A stretch of 64,000 bases of DNA from Gordonia sp. ABSL11-1 (GCF_030315685.1 NZ_JASXSI010000006.1:180470-244469); one strand, 5' to 3'. Counted from the stretch's first letter, positions 35,041 through 46,467 are shown. Made by a program: numbers and translations. The notes: generated by a model not told the origin, from the sequence alone.

Positions 35041-36657
35041 TCAGTGACGACCGAGGGGCCGGTCGACATCGTCGCGCTCGACGCGGGGACCTGTCGGATC
35101 GGCGACATCACCGGCGAACGACACCGCAGATGTGTCGAGCGAATCGCCGGCGGCGGTCATCGTCGAATCGTCGTATTGCAGATCCTCGTGGTCGCGGTCC
35201 ACATATCGGACGCCGCCCCGCCCGGTCCGGCCGCCGGCGTCCTCGTCCGAGGAGGCGTCGGCGGAGGGGGCGTCGGCGGAGGGGGCGTCGTCGTCGGAAA
35301 GGTCGTCGGAGTACTCGCCGTCGGAGTATTGGTACTCCCAGTCGTCGTCCTCGCCGTATTCGGATTCGTACTCGTCGGTGACGTAGTCGTCGTCGGTGAC
35401 GTAGTCGTCGTCGTAGCCGTATCCGTCGTCCTCGAGGTCGTCGTCCACGAGGACACCGACGGTCTGGCGTGCGGCCCGCGTCGACGGCAGCGCCGCGTGG
35501 ATCAGCGCGACCACCAGCCCGACGACCGCGATCCATCCGAGTGTGAAGACTCCCGCCGTCGGCAGCGTGACGCCGGCGTCGCCGAACTCACCGAGTTCAC
35601 CGCCGGCCATGGCGCAGAGGATGACCATCACCGATGCGGCGACGGCAGCCGCGACCGTCACGGATCGGACGTTGACGAGCGGGTCGACGGAGCGGCAGCG
35701 CAGGGCGACGGCGAGCGCGATCACCAGGGGGACGAGGAAACCGACGATCCCCGGGAGGCCGGCGGCGGTATCGGGCAGAGCACCCAGCACCGGCAGCGGC
35801 GGGACAGGCCCGGCGTGCACAGCGGTCAGGTCGACGGTTGTGCCACCGACGTGCGCGTCCGAACCCACCAGCACGGCGGCGGTCGCGACGACGACGTTCG
35901 GGAGGTAGAGGATCGACAGCACCGTGAGGCCGAGGTAGCCGTCGAAGTCGTTGCCGCCGGCGATCAGGTCACCGACGAGAGTCCACCGAAGCAGCAGCCG
36001 CGCGATCACCAGAACGGTCGCGCATGTGAGGAGCGCGGTGACCGCGACGCCACCGGCGCGCCCGCCACGACGTACGGCGGCGGTGATCGCGAACCGCTCG
36101 TACAGGTCGTCGCGCCGTCGCCACGCGATCCCGGCCCCGGCGGCAGCGGCATGGATGCCGAGGGTGTAGCCGAACGCCAGCAGCGCCGGCGGGCTCTGCA
36201 CCGGCTGCACGGTCATCCCGTCCATCACCACCGCGAGCGACAGCGCGGTCATCAGGAGCGGGCCGCCCAGTGCCGAACAGAGCACCGGGACGAGTTCGGA
36301 GCCGGAACGTTCGGGACCGCTCGCCGAAGCGGCCATGCGGCCGGTGCCGACTGCGACGAGGAGCGTGGGCAGCAAGGGCAGCACGCCCACCGACACTCCG
36401 CTGATCGTCACCGGGACCTGGTGGATCGCCAGCCAGATCGTCCCGACGGCGGTGGCGAGGCCCTCCAGACCGCTGCCGGCGAACAGCAGCACCGAGAGGA
36501 CCGCGACCACCAGGACAGCCATCGTGATGACGGGTACGGCGAACGCCACCACCACGAGTTCACGTGCCGAACCGTCGGTCATGGACCGTTGCGCACGGTT
36601 CGATCGCCGCACCTGACGGAGACGCGACGCGAGATTCTCAGCAGTTGGCGTGGGCAT
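35041..36657 (-). CDS. DUF6350 / PerM-like cell-division membrane protein with acidic tail
   Basis: About 538 residues; counterpart of M. tuberculosis Rv0955 (PerM), a membrane protein needed for cell division and persistence under acid or low Mg2+. The first 385 residues contain eight to nine hydrophobic helices. The last 150 form a soluble, strongly acidic tail with repeats such as YDDDYVTDDDYVTDEYE and APSADAPSADASSDED. ATG 36657 (MPTPTAENLASRLRQ) is preferred over a start eight codons earlier. Gene order with DUF5336 upstream and purN-purH downstream equals Rv0954-Rv0957. Confidence 0.86.
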   Translation of the reverse strand: MPTPTAENLASRLRQVRRSNRAQRSMTDGSARELVVVAFAVPVITMAVLVVAVLSVLLFAGSGLEGLATAVGTIWLAIHQVPVTISGVSVGVLPLLPTLLVAVGTGRMAASASGPERSGSELVPVLCSALGGPLLMTALSLAVVMDGMTVQPVQSPPALLAFGYTLGIHAAAAGAGIAWRRRDDLYERFAITAAVRRGGRAGGVAVTALLTCATVLVIARLLLRWTLVGDLIAGGNDFDGYLGLTVLSILYLPNVVVATAAVLVGSDAHVGGTTVDLTAVHAGPVPPLPVLGALPDTAAGLPGIVGFLVPLVIALAVALRCRSVDPLVNVRSVTVAAAVAASVMVILCAMAGGELGEFGDAGVTLPTAGVFTLGWIAVVGLVVALIHAALPSTRAARQTVGVLVDDDLEDDGYGYDDDYVTDDDYVTDEYESEYGEDDDWEYQYSDGEYSDDLSDDDAPSADAPSADASSDEDAGGRTGRGGVRYVDRDHEDLQYDDSTMTAAGDSLDTSAVSFAGDVADPTGPRVERDDVDRPLGRH

Positions 36658-36795
36658 CGCTACGAGCGTGGCACGACACAACCGTCACATACGGCAGACG
36701 CGCCGCACGCACCACAGAAAGCGACAGACGCCTCAGGCGACGGTGTCCCCGGCCCGACAAGTTGGGCCGTCGACGACACGGTGGTGCCGAGGAGG

Positions 36796-37950
36796 TCAGC
36801 CCTGCTCGGGCTTCTTGATCACCGAGGTGGCGTCCGACCCGGCCTCACCGGCCTGCGTGACGCGCTCGGATCCGTAGCCGCCGGGGGCCGTGCCCGCATC
36901 GGCGGCACCGGTCGACGGCGTATATCCCGCGGATGAGGTCTGCCCCTGGGACGGGACTTGCGTGTATGCGGACGGGTCGTAGGACGGCTGTCGTCCCAGC
37001 GCCGAGGAGCCGTAGCCGCCCGCGTCGCCGTAGGCGCTCGACTGCGCCTCACCGAACGCGGTCGTCGGTGTCTGCGCCTGAGTCTGCGCCTGTGGGACCG
37101 CCGCCGCGTTCGCGTCGGTGGACCCTCCGGCCGCGGCTGCGGCAGGCGCCACCTTGACCAGTTCGAGTGCCACGAACAGCCAGAACACCGCGAGCCCGGC
37201 GACGATGATCGTCAGTGCCAGCTGCGCATAGTCGACGCCCGAGTTCTTGACGAACTCCGAACCCTGCGACGCGGTGTGGATCACCGCGTAGATGTCGGTG
37301 ATGACGGTCGAGACCGCCGCTGCGGCGATCACCGGGACGGCATACTTCGCCTCGATCTTCGGGTGCAGCGTGAGCAGGGCCAGGACTGCGATGAACGCGA
37401 GGTACGGGAGATAGGACCCGAAGTTCCAGAAGCTCGTGATCGCGTCCACGGCCGCGACGGCTCCGACGGCGATCGCGAGCAGTTGCCCGATGTTGGCGGG
37501 CAGTCCCTGGCTCGCGGGTTTCGGTGCCGTGTAGCCGTACTGCTGGCCGGGTTGCTGGCCGTATCCCTGCGGGTACTGCTGGCCGGGCTGACCATAGCCC
37601 TGCGGATACTGCTGGCCCGGCTGCTGGCCCGGCTGCTGGCCATAACTCTGCGGGTACTGCTGCCCCGGCTGCTGGCCATAACCCTGCGGGTACTGCTGAC
37701 CGCCGTATTCCTGCTGGCCGTAGCCCTGCTGACCGTAGCCCTGCTGACCGTATCCCTGCTGACCGTAGCCCTGTGGTCCGGAGCCCTGCGGTTGCCCGGA
37801 GCCCGGCTGTTGTGCGGAGCCCGGCAGTTGTGCGGAGCCCTCGGCCCCGAAGTTCTGCTGCCCATATCCGGCACCCTCATGCTGGCCGGACTGTGAGTAG
37901 CCGCCGTACTGCCCGTATCCCTGCTGGCCGGAACCCGGTTGGTAGGTCAT
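36796..37950 (-). CDS. DUF5336 membrane protein (Rv0954-like) with Gln/Gly/Tyr repeat N-terminus
   Basis: 384 residues. Residues 1-150 are Gln/Gly/Tyr/Pro-rich, with runs of GYGQQ (five in a row around residues 57-82) and repeated [12 protein letters not shown] units. Four transmembrane helices follow (about 160-275: [75 protein letters not shown]). The C-terminal tail is again low complexity, Ala/Gln/Ser/Gly. The mycobacterial homologue Rv0954 is associated with the division protein PerM encoded next door. Its exact role is not known. Confidence 0.84.
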   Translation of the reverse strand: MTYQPGSGQQGYGQYGGYSQSGQHEGAGYGQQNFGAEGSAQLPGSAQQPGSGQPQGSGPQGYGQQGYGQQGYGQQGYGQQEYGGQQYPQGYGQQPGQQYPQSYGQQPGQQPGQQYPQGYGQPGQQYPQGYGQQPGQQYGYTAPKPASQGLPANIGQLLAIAVGAVAAVDAITSFWNFGSYLPYLAFIAVLALLTLHPKIEAKYAVPVIAAAAVSTVITDIYAVIHTASQGSEFVKNSGVDYAQLALTIIVAGLAVFWLFVALELVKVAPAAAAAGGSTDANAAAVPQAQTQAQTPTTAFGEAQSSAYGDAGGYGSSALGRQPSYDPSAYTQVPSQGQTSSAGYTPSTGAADAGTAPGGYGSERVTQAGEAGSDATSVIKKPEQG

Positions 37951-38108
37951 CGCATCTCCTGCTCAGTCGTCCTTCGCCCCCACGGTGAGCGCTCGTGTCG
38001 TCGCCCACGCTAGTACATGTCCCGGACCGTCCCCGGCAGCCTGCGGCGCCGTTGCACCGGAACGGGCCGGTGACCTCGACATTGATCGGTCGACCGGATT
38101 TCACGCAG

Positions 38109-40094
38109 TCAGCGCCAGCGGTGCGCACGCCCCCGTTCGGCGTACCACTCGATGAGACCGTGGTCGTCGACCGATCTCGGGTCGATGCTGACCTCGGATC
38201 GTCCCGCGAGGATCCCCGTGACGGGCACCTCGAGCTTCTTGCCCGTTCGGGTGTGCGGAATCCCTGGGGCCTCGATGACCTCGTCGGGCACGTGCCGCGG
38301 CGACAGCCGACGACGGACCTCCGCGGCGATCCGGGACCGCAGGTCGTCGTCGAGGGTCGCGTCCGGCACAAGGGTGACGAACAGTGGCATCCAGTACGCG
38401 CCGTCGGGGCCGTCGACGCCGAGGACGAAGGCCTCGGCGATCTCGTCGATCCCTTCGACGACCTCGTAGATGTCGGCCGATCCCATCCGGATCCCGTGCC
38501 GGTTGAGTGTGGCGTCGCTGCGTCCGTGGATGATCAGCGAACCGCGATCGGTCACGGTCACCCAGTCCCCGTGCCGCCAGACCGGTTCATCCGACGGGAC
38601 GGCCCATTCATGGTCGAAGTAGGCGGCCCGGTACCGCGCACCATCGGGATCGTCCCAGAACGACACCGGCATCGACGGCATCGGAGCGGTGATCACCATC
38701 TCGCCCACCTCTCCGACGAGGGGAGTGCGGTCGGGAGCCCAGCTCTGCAGGGCCACCCCGAGGTAGCGCACCGGCAGTTCGCCCGCCACCACCGGGACTC
38801 CGGTCGACCCACCGGCGAAGGCGGTGACCACGTCCGTTCCGCCGCTGATCGACGAGATCGGCAGGCCCCGCTTCACGTTGTCGTCGACCCAGGTGAACAG
38901 ATCGGCCGCCAGAGTCGAGCCGGTGCTGCCCAGGGTGCGCAGCGCTGACAGGTCGTGCTCACGACCGGGTACGAGACCGGCCTTGCGCGACGCCTGCAAC
39001 TGTCCGGGACTCGTGCCGAAGTAGGTGACCTTCTCCGATTCCACGATCTGCCACAGCCGATCCGCGTCGGGAGACAGTGGTGACCCGCTGTAACAGACGA
39101 TTCGGGCTCCGCAGAGCAGTCCGGCCACCTGGTAGTTCCACATCATCCAGCTCAGAGCCGTCTGCCAGAAGAACACATCGTCGGGCCCCAGGTCGCCGTG
39201 GAGCCCGCCGGCTTTCAGATGCTCGACGACGACTCCGCCGTGTCCGTGCACGATGCCCTTGGGCCGGCCTGTGGTCCCGGAACTGAACAGCACCCACAAC
39301 GGGTGGTCGAACGGCACCTGTGCGGGCGCCGTCGCCGACCCGTCAGCGCCGACCGCGTCGGCATAGGAGACGCCGCCTGGCACGGCTCCCTGGTCCGCAT
39401 CGCCGACGACGACGTGGGCGACGAGGTCGGGCAGCAGATCGGCCAGGGCGGCGCTGTCGGCCGTCTTGTCGACGTCCTTGCCGTTGTACCGGTATCCGGT
39501 GGCACTGATCAGGACCTTGGGGTGCAGCTGCGCGAGCCGGCCCGCCGCACCCCCGGGGGCGTAGTCCTGGCCGCATCCCGACCAGATCGCCCCGACGTAG
39601 GCGGTGCCGAGGAACGCGACCACGGCTTCGGGGACGTCGGGCAGGTAGGCCGCCACGACGTCGCCCTCACCGACTCCCAGATCGGTGAGGGTGCGGGCGA
39701 ATCCGGTCACCAGTCCCGGCAGCTCCGACCAACCGATGTCGGTGCGGGTGCCGTCCTCATCGAGTCCGACGACAGCTGTCCCGGGCCGATCGCAGTGACG
39801 CAGAATCGCGGAGACATAGTTCAGCCGAACGCCGGGAAACCATCGGGCACCAGGCATCTCGCGGTCGGCGAGTACATCGGCGTCATCGGTGATCGCTGCA
39901 CTGTCGGCGGTCGACGCGACGTCGCCGAGATCGTAGAAGTCCCAGAGCGCACGCCAGAATCCTGCGGGTTGATCCACCGACCACTGCCACAGCTGTGCGT
40001 AGTCGGCGAGATCCTCACCCGACCGGGACCGTGCCGACTCGGTGAACGCCTCGATCTGTGTTGTGGCAGCAGCACTCTGGGCGTCTGTACTCAT
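38109..40094 (-). CDS. Acetoacetate-CoA ligase
   Basis: A 661-residue ANL-family ligase converting acetoacetate, CoA and ATP to acetoacetyl-CoA. The AMP-binding P-loop is [12 protein letters not shown]; the aceto-type features [18 protein letters not shown] and the C-terminal [12 protein letters not shown] match acetoacetyl-CoA synthetases rather than acetyl-CoA synthetases. The stop-start overlap with the acyl-CoA synthetase is 4 bp. In the leucine operon it would recover the acetoacetate released by HMG-CoA cleavage, in place of a SCOT transferase (scoAB in M. tuberculosis, not seen here). Confidence 0.9.
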   Translation of the reverse strand: MSTDAQSAAATTQIEAFTESARSRSGEDLADYAQLWQWSVDQPAGFWRALWDFYDLGDVASTADSAAITDDADVLADREMPGARWFPGVRLNYVSAILRHCDRPGTAVVGLDEDGTRTDIGWSELPGLVTGFARTLTDLGVGEGDVVAAYLPDVPEAVVAFLGTAYVGAIWSGCGQDYAPGGAAGRLAQLHPKVLISATGYRYNGKDVDKTADSAALADLLPDLVAHVVVGDADQGAVPGGVSYADAVGADGSATAPAQVPFDHPLWVLFSSGTTGRPKGIVHGHGGVVVEHLKAGGLHGDLGPDDVFFWQTALSWMMWNYQVAGLLCGARIVCYSGSPLSPDADRLWQIVESEKVTYFGTSPGQLQASRKAGLVPGREHDLSALRTLGSTGSTLAADLFTWVDDNVKRGLPISSISGGTDVVTAFAGGSTGVPVVAGELPVRYLGVALQSWAPDRTPLVGEVGEMVITAPMPSMPVSFWDDPDGARYRAAYFDHEWAVPSDEPVWRHGDWVTVTDRGSLIIHGRSDATLNRHGIRMGSADIYEVVEGIDEIAEAFVLGVDGPDGAYWMPLFVTLVPDATLDDDLRSRIAAEVRRRLSPRHVPDEVIEAPGIPHTRTGKKLEVPVTGILAGRSEVSIDPRSVDDHGLIEWYAERGRAHRWR

Positions 40095-41788
40095 CGTCCG
40101 CCACCCGCCCCGTCCTTGCTGCCCCCGGTGCCACCCTCGTTCCCGATGTCACCGGTGTCGAGACCGAGGATGTCGACGGCCTCGGCACGCATCTGCACCT
40201 TGCGGACCTTGCCCGTGACCGTCATGGGGAATTCCTTCACGACGTGCACATAGCGCGGGATCTTGTGGCGCGCGATCTTGCCGGTCGCGAACGCGCGCAG
40301 ATCCTCATCGGTGAATTCGGTTGCATCGTCGCGTAACCGGACCCATGCCATCAGCTCCTCACCGTACTTCTGGTCGGGCACACCGATCACCTGCGCGTCG
40401 AGGATGTCTGGATGGGAGTAGAGGAACTCCTCGATCTCGCGGGGATAGATGTTCTCACCGCCGCGGATCACCATGTCCTTGATCCGGCCGGTGATCCGGA
40501 CGTATCCGTTGTCGTCCATCACCGCGAGATCACCCGTGCGCATCCATCCCTCGGCATCGAGCACCTCGGCGGTCTTGTCCGGGTTGTCCCAATAGCCCTT
40601 CATCACCGAGTAACCCTTGGTGCAGAACTCGCCGGTGTCACCGCGCTGCAACGTCTCTCCGGTGCCCGGGTCGATGACCTTGATCTCGAGGTGGGGACCG
40701 ACGCGGCCGACGGTGCCCACACGGAGTTCGAGCGGGTCGTCGACGCGGGTCTGCGTGGAGACCGGGGACGTCTCGGTCATGCCGTAACAGATCGACACCT
40801 CACCCATGTGCATCCGGTCGACGACCTGCCGCATGACGTGTTCCGGACAAGGTGAACCGGCCATGATCCCGGTACGCAGGGAGGACAGGTCGAAGCCGTG
40901 GTCGTCTCCGCGCTCATCGAGCAGGGCCAGCTCGGCGATGAACATCGTCGGCACACCGTAGAGGCTGGTGCACCGGTACTCCGACACGGCCGCCAGCGTC
41001 GCTGCGGGGTCGAAGGCAGGCGCCGGGATCACCATGGCCGCACCGTGACTCGTGGCCGCGAGGTTGCCCATCACCATCCCGAAACAGTGATAGAACGGCA
41101 CCGGCAGGCAGATCCGGTCGGCGGCGGTGTAGTCGAGCAGTTCCCCGACGAGGTAGCCGTTGTTACCGATGTTCCGGTGCGACAGTGTGGCGCCCTTGGG
41201 GAATCCGGTCGTCCCCGAGGTGTACTGGATGTTGATGGCATCGTCGGGCGAGAGCGAGGCGGCGATCTCGGCCACCGCCGCCGCCTCCGACTCGGTGGGG
41301 TCGGCGAGCAAGGCCGTCCACTCGGGGGATTCGAAGAGGACGACCTCGCGAAGGTCGGGGCAGTCCGGGCGCGCCTGCTCCAGCATCGAGGCGTAGGCGG
41401 AGTCCTTGAATCGCTCGGCGGCGAGGACGACGCTCGTCCCCGACTGGGCGAGCGCGTACTGGATCTCGTTCTGGCGATACGCGGGATTCAGGTTGACGAG
41501 GACCGCCCCGATCTCGGCGGTGGCGTACTGTGTCAATACCCATTCGAACCGGTTGGGCGACCATAGACCGACACGGTCACCCGGCCGGACACCCAGCCGA
41601 TACAGACCCGCTGCGAGTGCGCGCACGTCGTGCAGGAACTCGGTGTAGGTCCACTGCCGTCCGGCCGCCGCGTCGATGAGGGCGACGTTGTCGCCGTGGG
41701 ACGCGACGGTCGCCGCCAGGGTCGCCCCGATCGTCTCGCTGAGCAGGTCGGGGGTGTTCTCACCGTGGGCGTACGCCGGTTCGGTCAT
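40091..41788 (-). CDS. Acyl-CoA synthetase, FadD35-like (AMP-forming)
   Basis: 565 residues of the ANL superfamily. The P-loop reads [16 protein letters not shown], the A5-type motif [10 protein letters not shown], the hinge region [24 protein letters not shown], and the C-terminal catalytic Lys lies in [13 protein letters not shown]. The best match is the mycobacterial FadD35 group linked to accA1-accD1-fadE19. It activates a carboxylate, probably a short or branched-chain acid. ATG 41788 ([14 protein letters not shown]) has GGAGCGAG before it; upstream in-frame starts are Arg/Pro-rich and unlikely. Confidence 0.86.
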   Translation of the reverse strand: MTEPAYAHGENTPDLLSETIGATLAATVASHGDNVALIDAAAGRQWTYTEFLHDVRALAAGLYRLGVRPGDRVGLWSPNRFEWVLTQYATAEIGAVLVNLNPAYRQNEIQYALAQSGTSVVLAAERFKDSAYASMLEQARPDCPDLREVVLFESPEWTALLADPTESEAAAVAEIAASLSPDDAINIQYTSGTTGFPKGATLSHRNIGNNGYLVGELLDYTAADRICLPVPFYHCFGMVMGNLAATSHGAAMVIPAPAFDPAATLAAVSEYRCTSLYGVPTMFIAELALLDERGDDHGFDLSSLRTGIMAGSPCPEHVMRQVVDRMHMGEVSICYGMTETSPVSTQTRVDDPLELRVGTVGRVGPHLEIKVIDPGTGETLQRGDTGEFCTKGYSVMKGYWDNPDKTAEVLDAEGWMRTGDLAVMDDNGYVRITGRIKDMVIRGGENIYPREIEEFLYSHPDILDAQVIGVPDQKYGEELMAWVRLRDDATEFTDEDLRAFATGKIARHKIPRYVHVVKEFPMTVTGKVRKVQMRAEAVDILGLDTGDIGNEGGTGGSKDGAGGGR

Positions 41789-41878
41789 GGTCTCGCTCCG
41801 GTTTCTCGGTCGGGGGGTCATCTGGGGGCGGTGGTCGCGGATTGCGGGTCGCACAAGGGCGGATGTTCGTGTTCGTGC

Positions 41879-42766
41879 TCAGGCCTCGGCGGCCGGATCG
41901 CCTGCCGGGACGTTCTCCAGGGCCTCGGCGCGGGCCAGGACGACCTCGGCCTGCCGTAGTACCGGCCCGTCGATCATCTGTCCGTCGATGCTGAACACTC
42001 CCCCGTTGTGTTCGGCCGAACCGTCGACGACCCGTCGTGCCCAGTCGACCTCGTCGTCGGACGGTCGGTACCCGTCGCGGATGTGGTCGACCTGCGACGG
42101 GTGGATACATGCGGTGGCGGTGTATCCCAGCGCGACCGCGTCCCGGACCTCGGCGACGAGGCCGTCGACGTCGTTGATGTCGAGGTGCACCGAATCCACG
42201 GCGAATCGGCCGTGGGCGGCGGCAGCGATGCGGACTGTCGATCGCACCCACCGTGCGACATCACGGTATTGCCCGGCGCGTTCCTCGCGCGGCCCGAAGC
42301 GGCTGGACTTGCCGCCGAGACCGGCGACGAGGTCCTCCGCGCCCCACATCAGTCCGATGCAGTTCACCGCGGCGGCGATCTCGTTGACGCGGGTGGCGCC
42401 GAGCGGCGTCTCGATGAGCGCGACGGTCTGCAGGGCGGTGTCGATGATGGAGTCGACGTCCTCTGCCTTGGCCTGCATCACGACCCGGTAGTTGGTGTCG
42501 CCGATCGCGGCCAGGTCACGCCGGTAGTCACCCGTGCCGGCCGGATTGATCCGCACGATCGTCCGATCCGGGTCGAGCGGATTCGCGACGAGGGCCTCGC
42601 GCGCGGCGGCCCGGTTCTCCGGCGAAACGGCGTCCTCGAGGTCGAGGATGACGACGTCGGATCGGTCCAGCGCCTTCTGGTAACGCTCGGGCCGGTCGGC
42701 CGGACAGAACAGCATGGCGGGACCGGGCGGCGTCCAGGCATTGGCGGGCTGGCTGTCGAAATGCAT
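41879..42766 (-). CDS. CitE-like beta-hydroxyacyl-CoA lyase
   Basis: A 295-residue TIM-barrel enzyme of the HpcH/HpaI-CitE family. Signatures are ILDLEDAVSPENRAAAREAL, IETPLGA, MWGAEDLVAGLGGKSSR and ACIHPSQVDHI. Stand-alone CitE homologues lack the citrate lyase complex and cleave malyl-, citramalyl- or HMG-CoA-like thioesters with Mg2+. The mycobacterial counterpart Rv2498c sits in the same operon and has been described as a multifunctional beta-hydroxyacyl-CoA lyase. Here it is the natural candidate for the HMG-CoA/citramalyl-CoA cleavage step. Confidence 0.88.
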   Translation of the reverse strand: MHFDSQPANAWTPPGPAMLFCPADRPERYQKALDRSDVVILDLEDAVSPENRAAAREALVANPLDPDRTIVRINPAGTGDYRRDLAAIGDTNYRVVMQAKAEDVDSIIDTALQTVALIETPLGATRVNEIAAAVNCIGLMWGAEDLVAGLGGKSSRFGPREERAGQYRDVARWVRSTVRIAAAAHGRFAVDSVHLDINDVDGLVAEVRDAVALGYTATACIHPSQVDHIRDGYRPSDDEVDWARRVVDGSAEHNGGVFSIDGQMIDGPVLRQAEVVLARAEALENVPAGDPAAEA

Positions 42767-42768
42767 TG

Positions 42769-43281
42769 CTAGGTCACTGGCTCCTTACGCACCAGCGTGG
42801 CCCGCGCGGCACGCGCTACGACCTCGCCGTGCTGGTTGCGTCCTATGTGGGTCAAGTTCACCACGCCCTCGCCGGGTCGAGACCTCGATTCCCGTTTGCC
42901 GGTGCACTCGGTCTCGGCGTAGAGCGTGTCACCGGCGAAGAGCGGTGCCGGGAAGGCGACCTCGCTGAAGCCGAGGTTGGCGACGAGGGTGCCCTGGGTC
43001 AACTGTGACACCGACAGTCCGACGATCGTCGACAGGGTGAACATCGAGTTGATCAACCGCTCACCTCCGAAACCCGGTTGCTGCGCCGACCACGCCGCGT
43101 CGAGATGCAACGCCTGAGTGTTCATGGTGAGCGTCGTGAACAGCACGTTGTCGGCCTCGGTCACCGTCCGGCCGGGTCGGTGTTCGTAGATCGCGCCCTC
43201 GACGAACTCGCCGAACCACAGTCCCCGCTGCACCACCCGGATCGGATCGTGGTCCTTTCCGGAGAGGATGCCCCCGCTCAC
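42769..43281 (-). CDS. MaoC-like (hot-dog fold) acyl-CoA hydratase
   Basis: 170 residues, single hot-dog domain of the MaoC dehydratase family, Rv2499c-like. The catalytic region shows TVTEADNVLFTTLTMNTQALHLDAAW, with Asp and His as candidate general acid/base. The GTG start overlaps the acyl-CoA dehydrogenase stop by 4 bp and the stop is 2 bp from the lyase start, so all three are coupled. It likely hydrates an unsaturated acyl-CoA (methylglutaconyl-, itaconyl- or mesaconyl-CoA) to give the substrate of the CitE-like lyase. Confidence 0.86.
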   Translation of the reverse strand: MSGGILSGKDHDPIRVVQRGLWFGEFVEGAIYEHRPGRTVTEADNVLFTTLTMNTQALHLDAAWSAQQPGFGGERLINSMFTLSTIVGLSVSQLTQGTLVANLGFSEVAFPAPLFAGDTLYAETECTGKRESRSRPGEGVVNLTHIGRNQHGEVVARAARATLVRKEPVT

Positions 43282-44423
43282 GAGAATCCGAGCTCTCGCG
43301 CGATGAGCATGAGCTGCACCTCGGTGGTGCCCTCGCCGATCTCGAGGATCTTCGAGTCGCGATAGTGGCGGGCCACCGGGTATTCGTTCATGAATCCGTA
43401 GCCACCGTGGATCTGGGTGGCCGTGCGCGCGTTGTCCATCGCCGCTTCGCTGGAGATCATCTTCGCGATGGATGCCTCCTTCTTGAACGGCTTGCCCGCG
43501 AGCATCTTCGCCGCGGCGTCGTAGTAGGCGGTGCGCGCGACGTGTGCCCGTGCCTCCATCCGCGCGATCGCGAACGACACCGACTGATACTCACCGATCG
43601 GCTTGCCGAACGACTGGCGTTCCTTCGCGTACTTCACGCTCTCGTCGACACAGCCCTGTGCGACGCCGGTCGCGAGCGCGGCGATCGCGATGCGTCCCTC
43701 GTCCAGGATGGACAGGAAGTTGGCGTATCCACGGCCACGTTCGCCGAGCAGGTTCTCGGCGGGGACACGTGCGTCGACGAAGGACAGCGGATGGGTGTCC
43801 GAGGCGTTCCAGCCGACTTTGTTGTAGGCCGGCTCCGCCGTGAATCCCGGGGTGTCGGATGGCACGACGATCGTCGAGATCTCCTTGCGCCCGTTGTCTT
43901 TCGTGCCGGTCACCGCCGTGACAGTCACCAGCGAGGTGATGTCGGTTCCCGAGTTGGTGATGAACTGCTTGGCGCCGTTGATGATCCACGAGTCGCCGTC
44001 CTGCTTGGCGGTGGTCGCGGTGGCGCCCGCGTCGGAGCCCGCGCCCGGCTCGGTGAGCCCGAACCCGGCCAGCGCACGTCCGGTGGTGAGGTCGGGCAGC
44101 CAACGCTGCTTCTGTTCCTCGGAGCCGAAGCGGTAGATCGGCATCGCGCCGAGACCGACACCTGCCTCCAGCGTGATGGCGACCGACTGGTCGACCTTGC
44201 CGAGTTCCTCGAGGGCGAGAGCGAGCGCGAAGTAGTCGCCGCCCATTCCGCCGTATTCCTCCGGAAACGGCAGGCCGAAGAGACCCATCTTGCCCATCTG
44301 GGACACGACCTCGTACGGGAAGCTGTGCTCCTCATCGTGTTTCGCGGACACCGGCGCGACCACCGACTGGGCGAAGTCGCGGACACTGCCGATGAGATCG
44401 GTGTACTCCTGACCGAGTTCCAT
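43278..44423 (-). CDS. Acyl-CoA dehydrogenase, isovaleryl-CoA dehydrogenase/FadE19-like
   Basis: 381 residues, FAD-dependent. FAD/acyl-binding motifs are GLTEPGAGSDAGATATTA, WIINGAKQFITNSG, the late R-x-x-F-G-K-P, QIHGGYGFMNEYPVARHYRDS and the terminal EIGEGTTEVQ. The sequence agrees with FadE19-type enzymes next to accA1-accD1, which oxidise branched short-chain acyl-CoA such as isovaleryl-CoA. The open frame extends over 1.3 kb upstream, but that part is an out-of-frame shadow of accA1. ATG 44423, preceded by GGAGGA, overlaps the accA1 stop by one base (TGATG). Confidence 0.92.
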   Translation of the reverse strand: MELGQEYTDLIGSVRDFAQSVVAPVSAKHDEEHSFPYEVVSQMGKMGLFGLPFPEEYGGMGGDYFALALALEELGKVDQSVAITLEAGVGLGAMPIYRFGSEEQKQRWLPDLTTGRALAGFGLTEPGAGSDAGATATTAKQDGDSWIINGAKQFITNSGTDITSLVTVTAVTGTKDNGRKEISTIVVPSDTPGFTAEPAYNKVGWNASDTHPLSFVDARVPAENLLGERGRGYANFLSILDEGRIAIAALATGVAQGCVDESVKYAKERQSFGKPIGEYQSVSFAIARMEARAHVARTAYYDAAAKMLAGKPFKKEASIAKMISSEAAMDNARTATQIHGGYGFMNEYPVARHYRDSKILEIGEGTTEVQLMLIARELGFS

Positions 44424-46462
44424 CAGTCCTCCTTCTGGACGTTCTGTACGTGGGCGAGCGCCTGACCCGCGGCGACCTTGTCGCCGACACCGGCGGAGAT
44501 CGCGACCACGCCGTCGATCGGCGCGGTCAGGGTGTGCTCCATCTTCATCGCCTCGACCACGATGATCGCGCTGCCGGCGGTCACCGTGTCCCCCGCCTCC
44601 GCGGTGACCGCGACGACGGTTCCCGGCATGGGACTGAGGATCTCGCCCGCGTGCTCGTCGGCCTGTTCGTCGAGTTCGGTGCGTGCCAGATCGAGGAGCC
44701 AGGTGCCTCGCGGTCCGGAGACCCACCAGGTGTCGCCGGCGCACGTGGTCGACCACGACTGGCTGACCCCGTCGACGATGAGGCGTACGGACACCTCGCC
44801 GGCACGGTCGATGCGTCGGTGTTCGACGGCTGCCTGCCACGGTTCGCGATCGGCGTCGTCGACGCCGACGGTCGCGGTCCCGACGACGGTGTCCTCCGAG
44901 GCGGACTCGACCAGGACCGACACCGTGAGATGGTGCCCGCCCCAGGTCAATCGCGTCACCACCGGCGACGGCGATCCGATCCGCCAGCCCACGGACGATT
45001 CCCAGACGTCGCCGCTGTCGCGCGACCCTATGCGGGCGAGACCGACCAGCGCGGCGGCCTCCGGGATCGGGAAGGGCACCGCGTAGTCGAGCACGAGCCG
45101 GTCGAGCAGTTCGGTGTCGAGGTCGGCGGCGAGCACCGTGGGTTGCGCGAGGACGAACCGGCAGAAGTCGACGTTGGTGACGACCCCGAGGACACGGGTG
45201 TGGGCCAATGCCTGGTCGAGGCGTTCGATCGCCTCTTCCCGGTCCGATCCGTGGGCGATCACCTTGGCGAGCATCGGATCGTAGTCGCTGCCGACGACGA
45301 GCCCTTCGGCCATCGCGGAATCCACGCGCACACCCGTACCCGGCCCCGTGTCCGGGTGTTGGAGGTGGGCGATGCGGCCACCGGTGGGCAGGAACCCGTT
45401 GGCCGGGTCCTCGGCGTAGACGCGGGCCTCGATCGCGTGGCCGGTCAGGACGATGTCGTCCTGGGTGAGGGCGAGGTGCTCGCCGCGCGCCACGCGGATC
45501 TGCTGCTCCACCAGGTCGACGCCGGTGACGAGTTCGGTCACCGGATGTTCCACCTGCAGACGGGTGTTCATCTCCATGAAGAAGAACTCGTCGTGACGAT
45601 GCGCGGAGACGATGAACTCGACGGTTCCGGCGCCGGTGTAGCCGACGCTGCGTGCCGCGTCGCAGGCGGCCGCACCGATCCGCGCCCGGGTCTGGTCGTC
45701 GAGCAGGGCCGACGGCGCCTCCTCGATCACTTTCTGATGCCGGCGCTGCAGAGAACACTCCCGCTCACCCAGGTGGATCACCGAGCCGTGTTCGTCGGCG
45801 AGGACCTGGACCTCGATGTGGCGTGGGGTGTCGACGAAATGCTCGAGGAAGAGAGTGTCGTCGCCGAACGCCGATCCTGCCTCGCGGCGGGCGCGCTGCA
45901 GAGCGGCGGGCAGGTCGTCGGCGTGTTCCACCCGGTGCATGCCCTTGCCACCGCCGCCGGCACTGGGCTTGATCAGGACCGGGAACCCGATGTCGGGGGC
46001 GGCGGCGATGAGATCGTCGTCGGAGAGACCTGGACGGGAGAGCCCCGGAACGACCGGGACGTCCCGTTCGGTGACGGCGGCACGTGCGGTGATCTTGTCA
46101 CCCATCGTCGCGATGGCCTCGGCCGGCGGACCGATGAAGATGATGCCGGCGTCGGCGAGTGCCGCGGCGAACTTCTGGTTCTCGGAGAGGAATCCGTAGC
46201 CGGGGTGGACCGCATCGGCTCCGGTCTGCTGCGCGGCGCGAACGACGGCGGCGATGTCCAGATAGCTGTGCGTCGCGGCGGCGGGGCCGATCCGTACGGC
46301 GACGTCTGCGAGCCGTACATGGCGGGCGTCGGCATCGGCGTCGGAGTACACGGCGATGCTGCGAATCCCCATGCGCCGCAGGGTGTCGATGACGCGGCAG
46401 GCGATCTCGCCGCGGTTGGCGATCAGGACGCTGCGGATGGGGCAGGTGTTGGTCGTGTTCAT
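44423..46462 (-). CDS. accA1: Acyl-CoA carboxylase alpha subunit (biotin carboxylase + BCCP), methylcrotonyl-CoA type
   Basis: 679 residues. Domains in order: biotin carboxylase (about 9-455; [21 protein letters not shown] grasp loop, [29 protein letters not shown]), a linker domain, and a C-terminal biotinyl domain with K640 in VEAMKMEHT. It carboxylates its own biotin with ATP and bicarbonate, then AccD1 transfers CO2 to the acyl-CoA. In mycobacteria AccA1-AccD1 is 3-methylcrotonyl-CoA carboxylase of leucine catabolism; the operon context supports the same role. Start 5 bp after the accD1 stop. Confidence 0.93.
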   Translation of the reverse strand: MNTTNTCPIRSVLIANRGEIACRVIDTLRRMGIRSIAVYSDADADARHVRLADVAVRIGPAAATHSYLDIAAVVRAAQQTGADAVHPGYGFLSENQKFAAALADAGIIFIGPPAEAIATMGDKITARAAVTERDVPVVPGLSRPGLSDDDLIAAAPDIGFPVLIKPSAGGGGKGMHRVEHADDLPAALQRARREAGSAFGDDTLFLEHFVDTPRHIEVQVLADEHGSVIHLGERECSLQRRHQKVIEEAPSALLDDQTRARIGAAACDAARSVGYTGAGTVEFIVSAHRHDEFFFMEMNTRLQVEHPVTELVTGVDLVEQQIRVARGEHLALTQDDIVLTGHAIEARVYAEDPANGFLPTGGRIAHLQHPDTGPGTGVRVDSAMAEGLVVGSDYDPMLAKVIAHGSDREEAIERLDQALAHTRVLGVVTNVDFCRFVLAQPTVLAADLDTELLDRLVLDYAVPFPIPEAAALVGLARIGSRDSGDVWESSVGWRIGSPSPVVTRLTWGGHHLTVSVLVESASEDTVVGTATVGVDDADREPWQAAVEHRRIDRAGEVSVRLIVDGVSQSWSTTCAGDTWWVSGPRGTWLLDLARTELDEQADEHAGEILSPMPGTVVAVTAEAGDTVTAGSAIIVVEAMKMEHTLTAPIDGVVAISAGVGDKVAAGQALAHVQNVQKED

Positions 46463-46467
46463 TCAGA

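Noticed and set aside
35005..36936. A 643-codon plus-strand frame over the PerM-like gene
   Set aside because: Antisense to a protein with clear membrane helices and mycobacterial synteny; composition is that of a shadow frame.
44424..45758. A 445-residue N-terminal extension of the acyl-CoA dehydrogenase
   Set aside because: It lies inside accA1 in another frame, is Arg/Gly-rich and unlike any acyl-CoA dehydrogenase. ATG 44423 with GGAGGA gives a normal-length enzyme.
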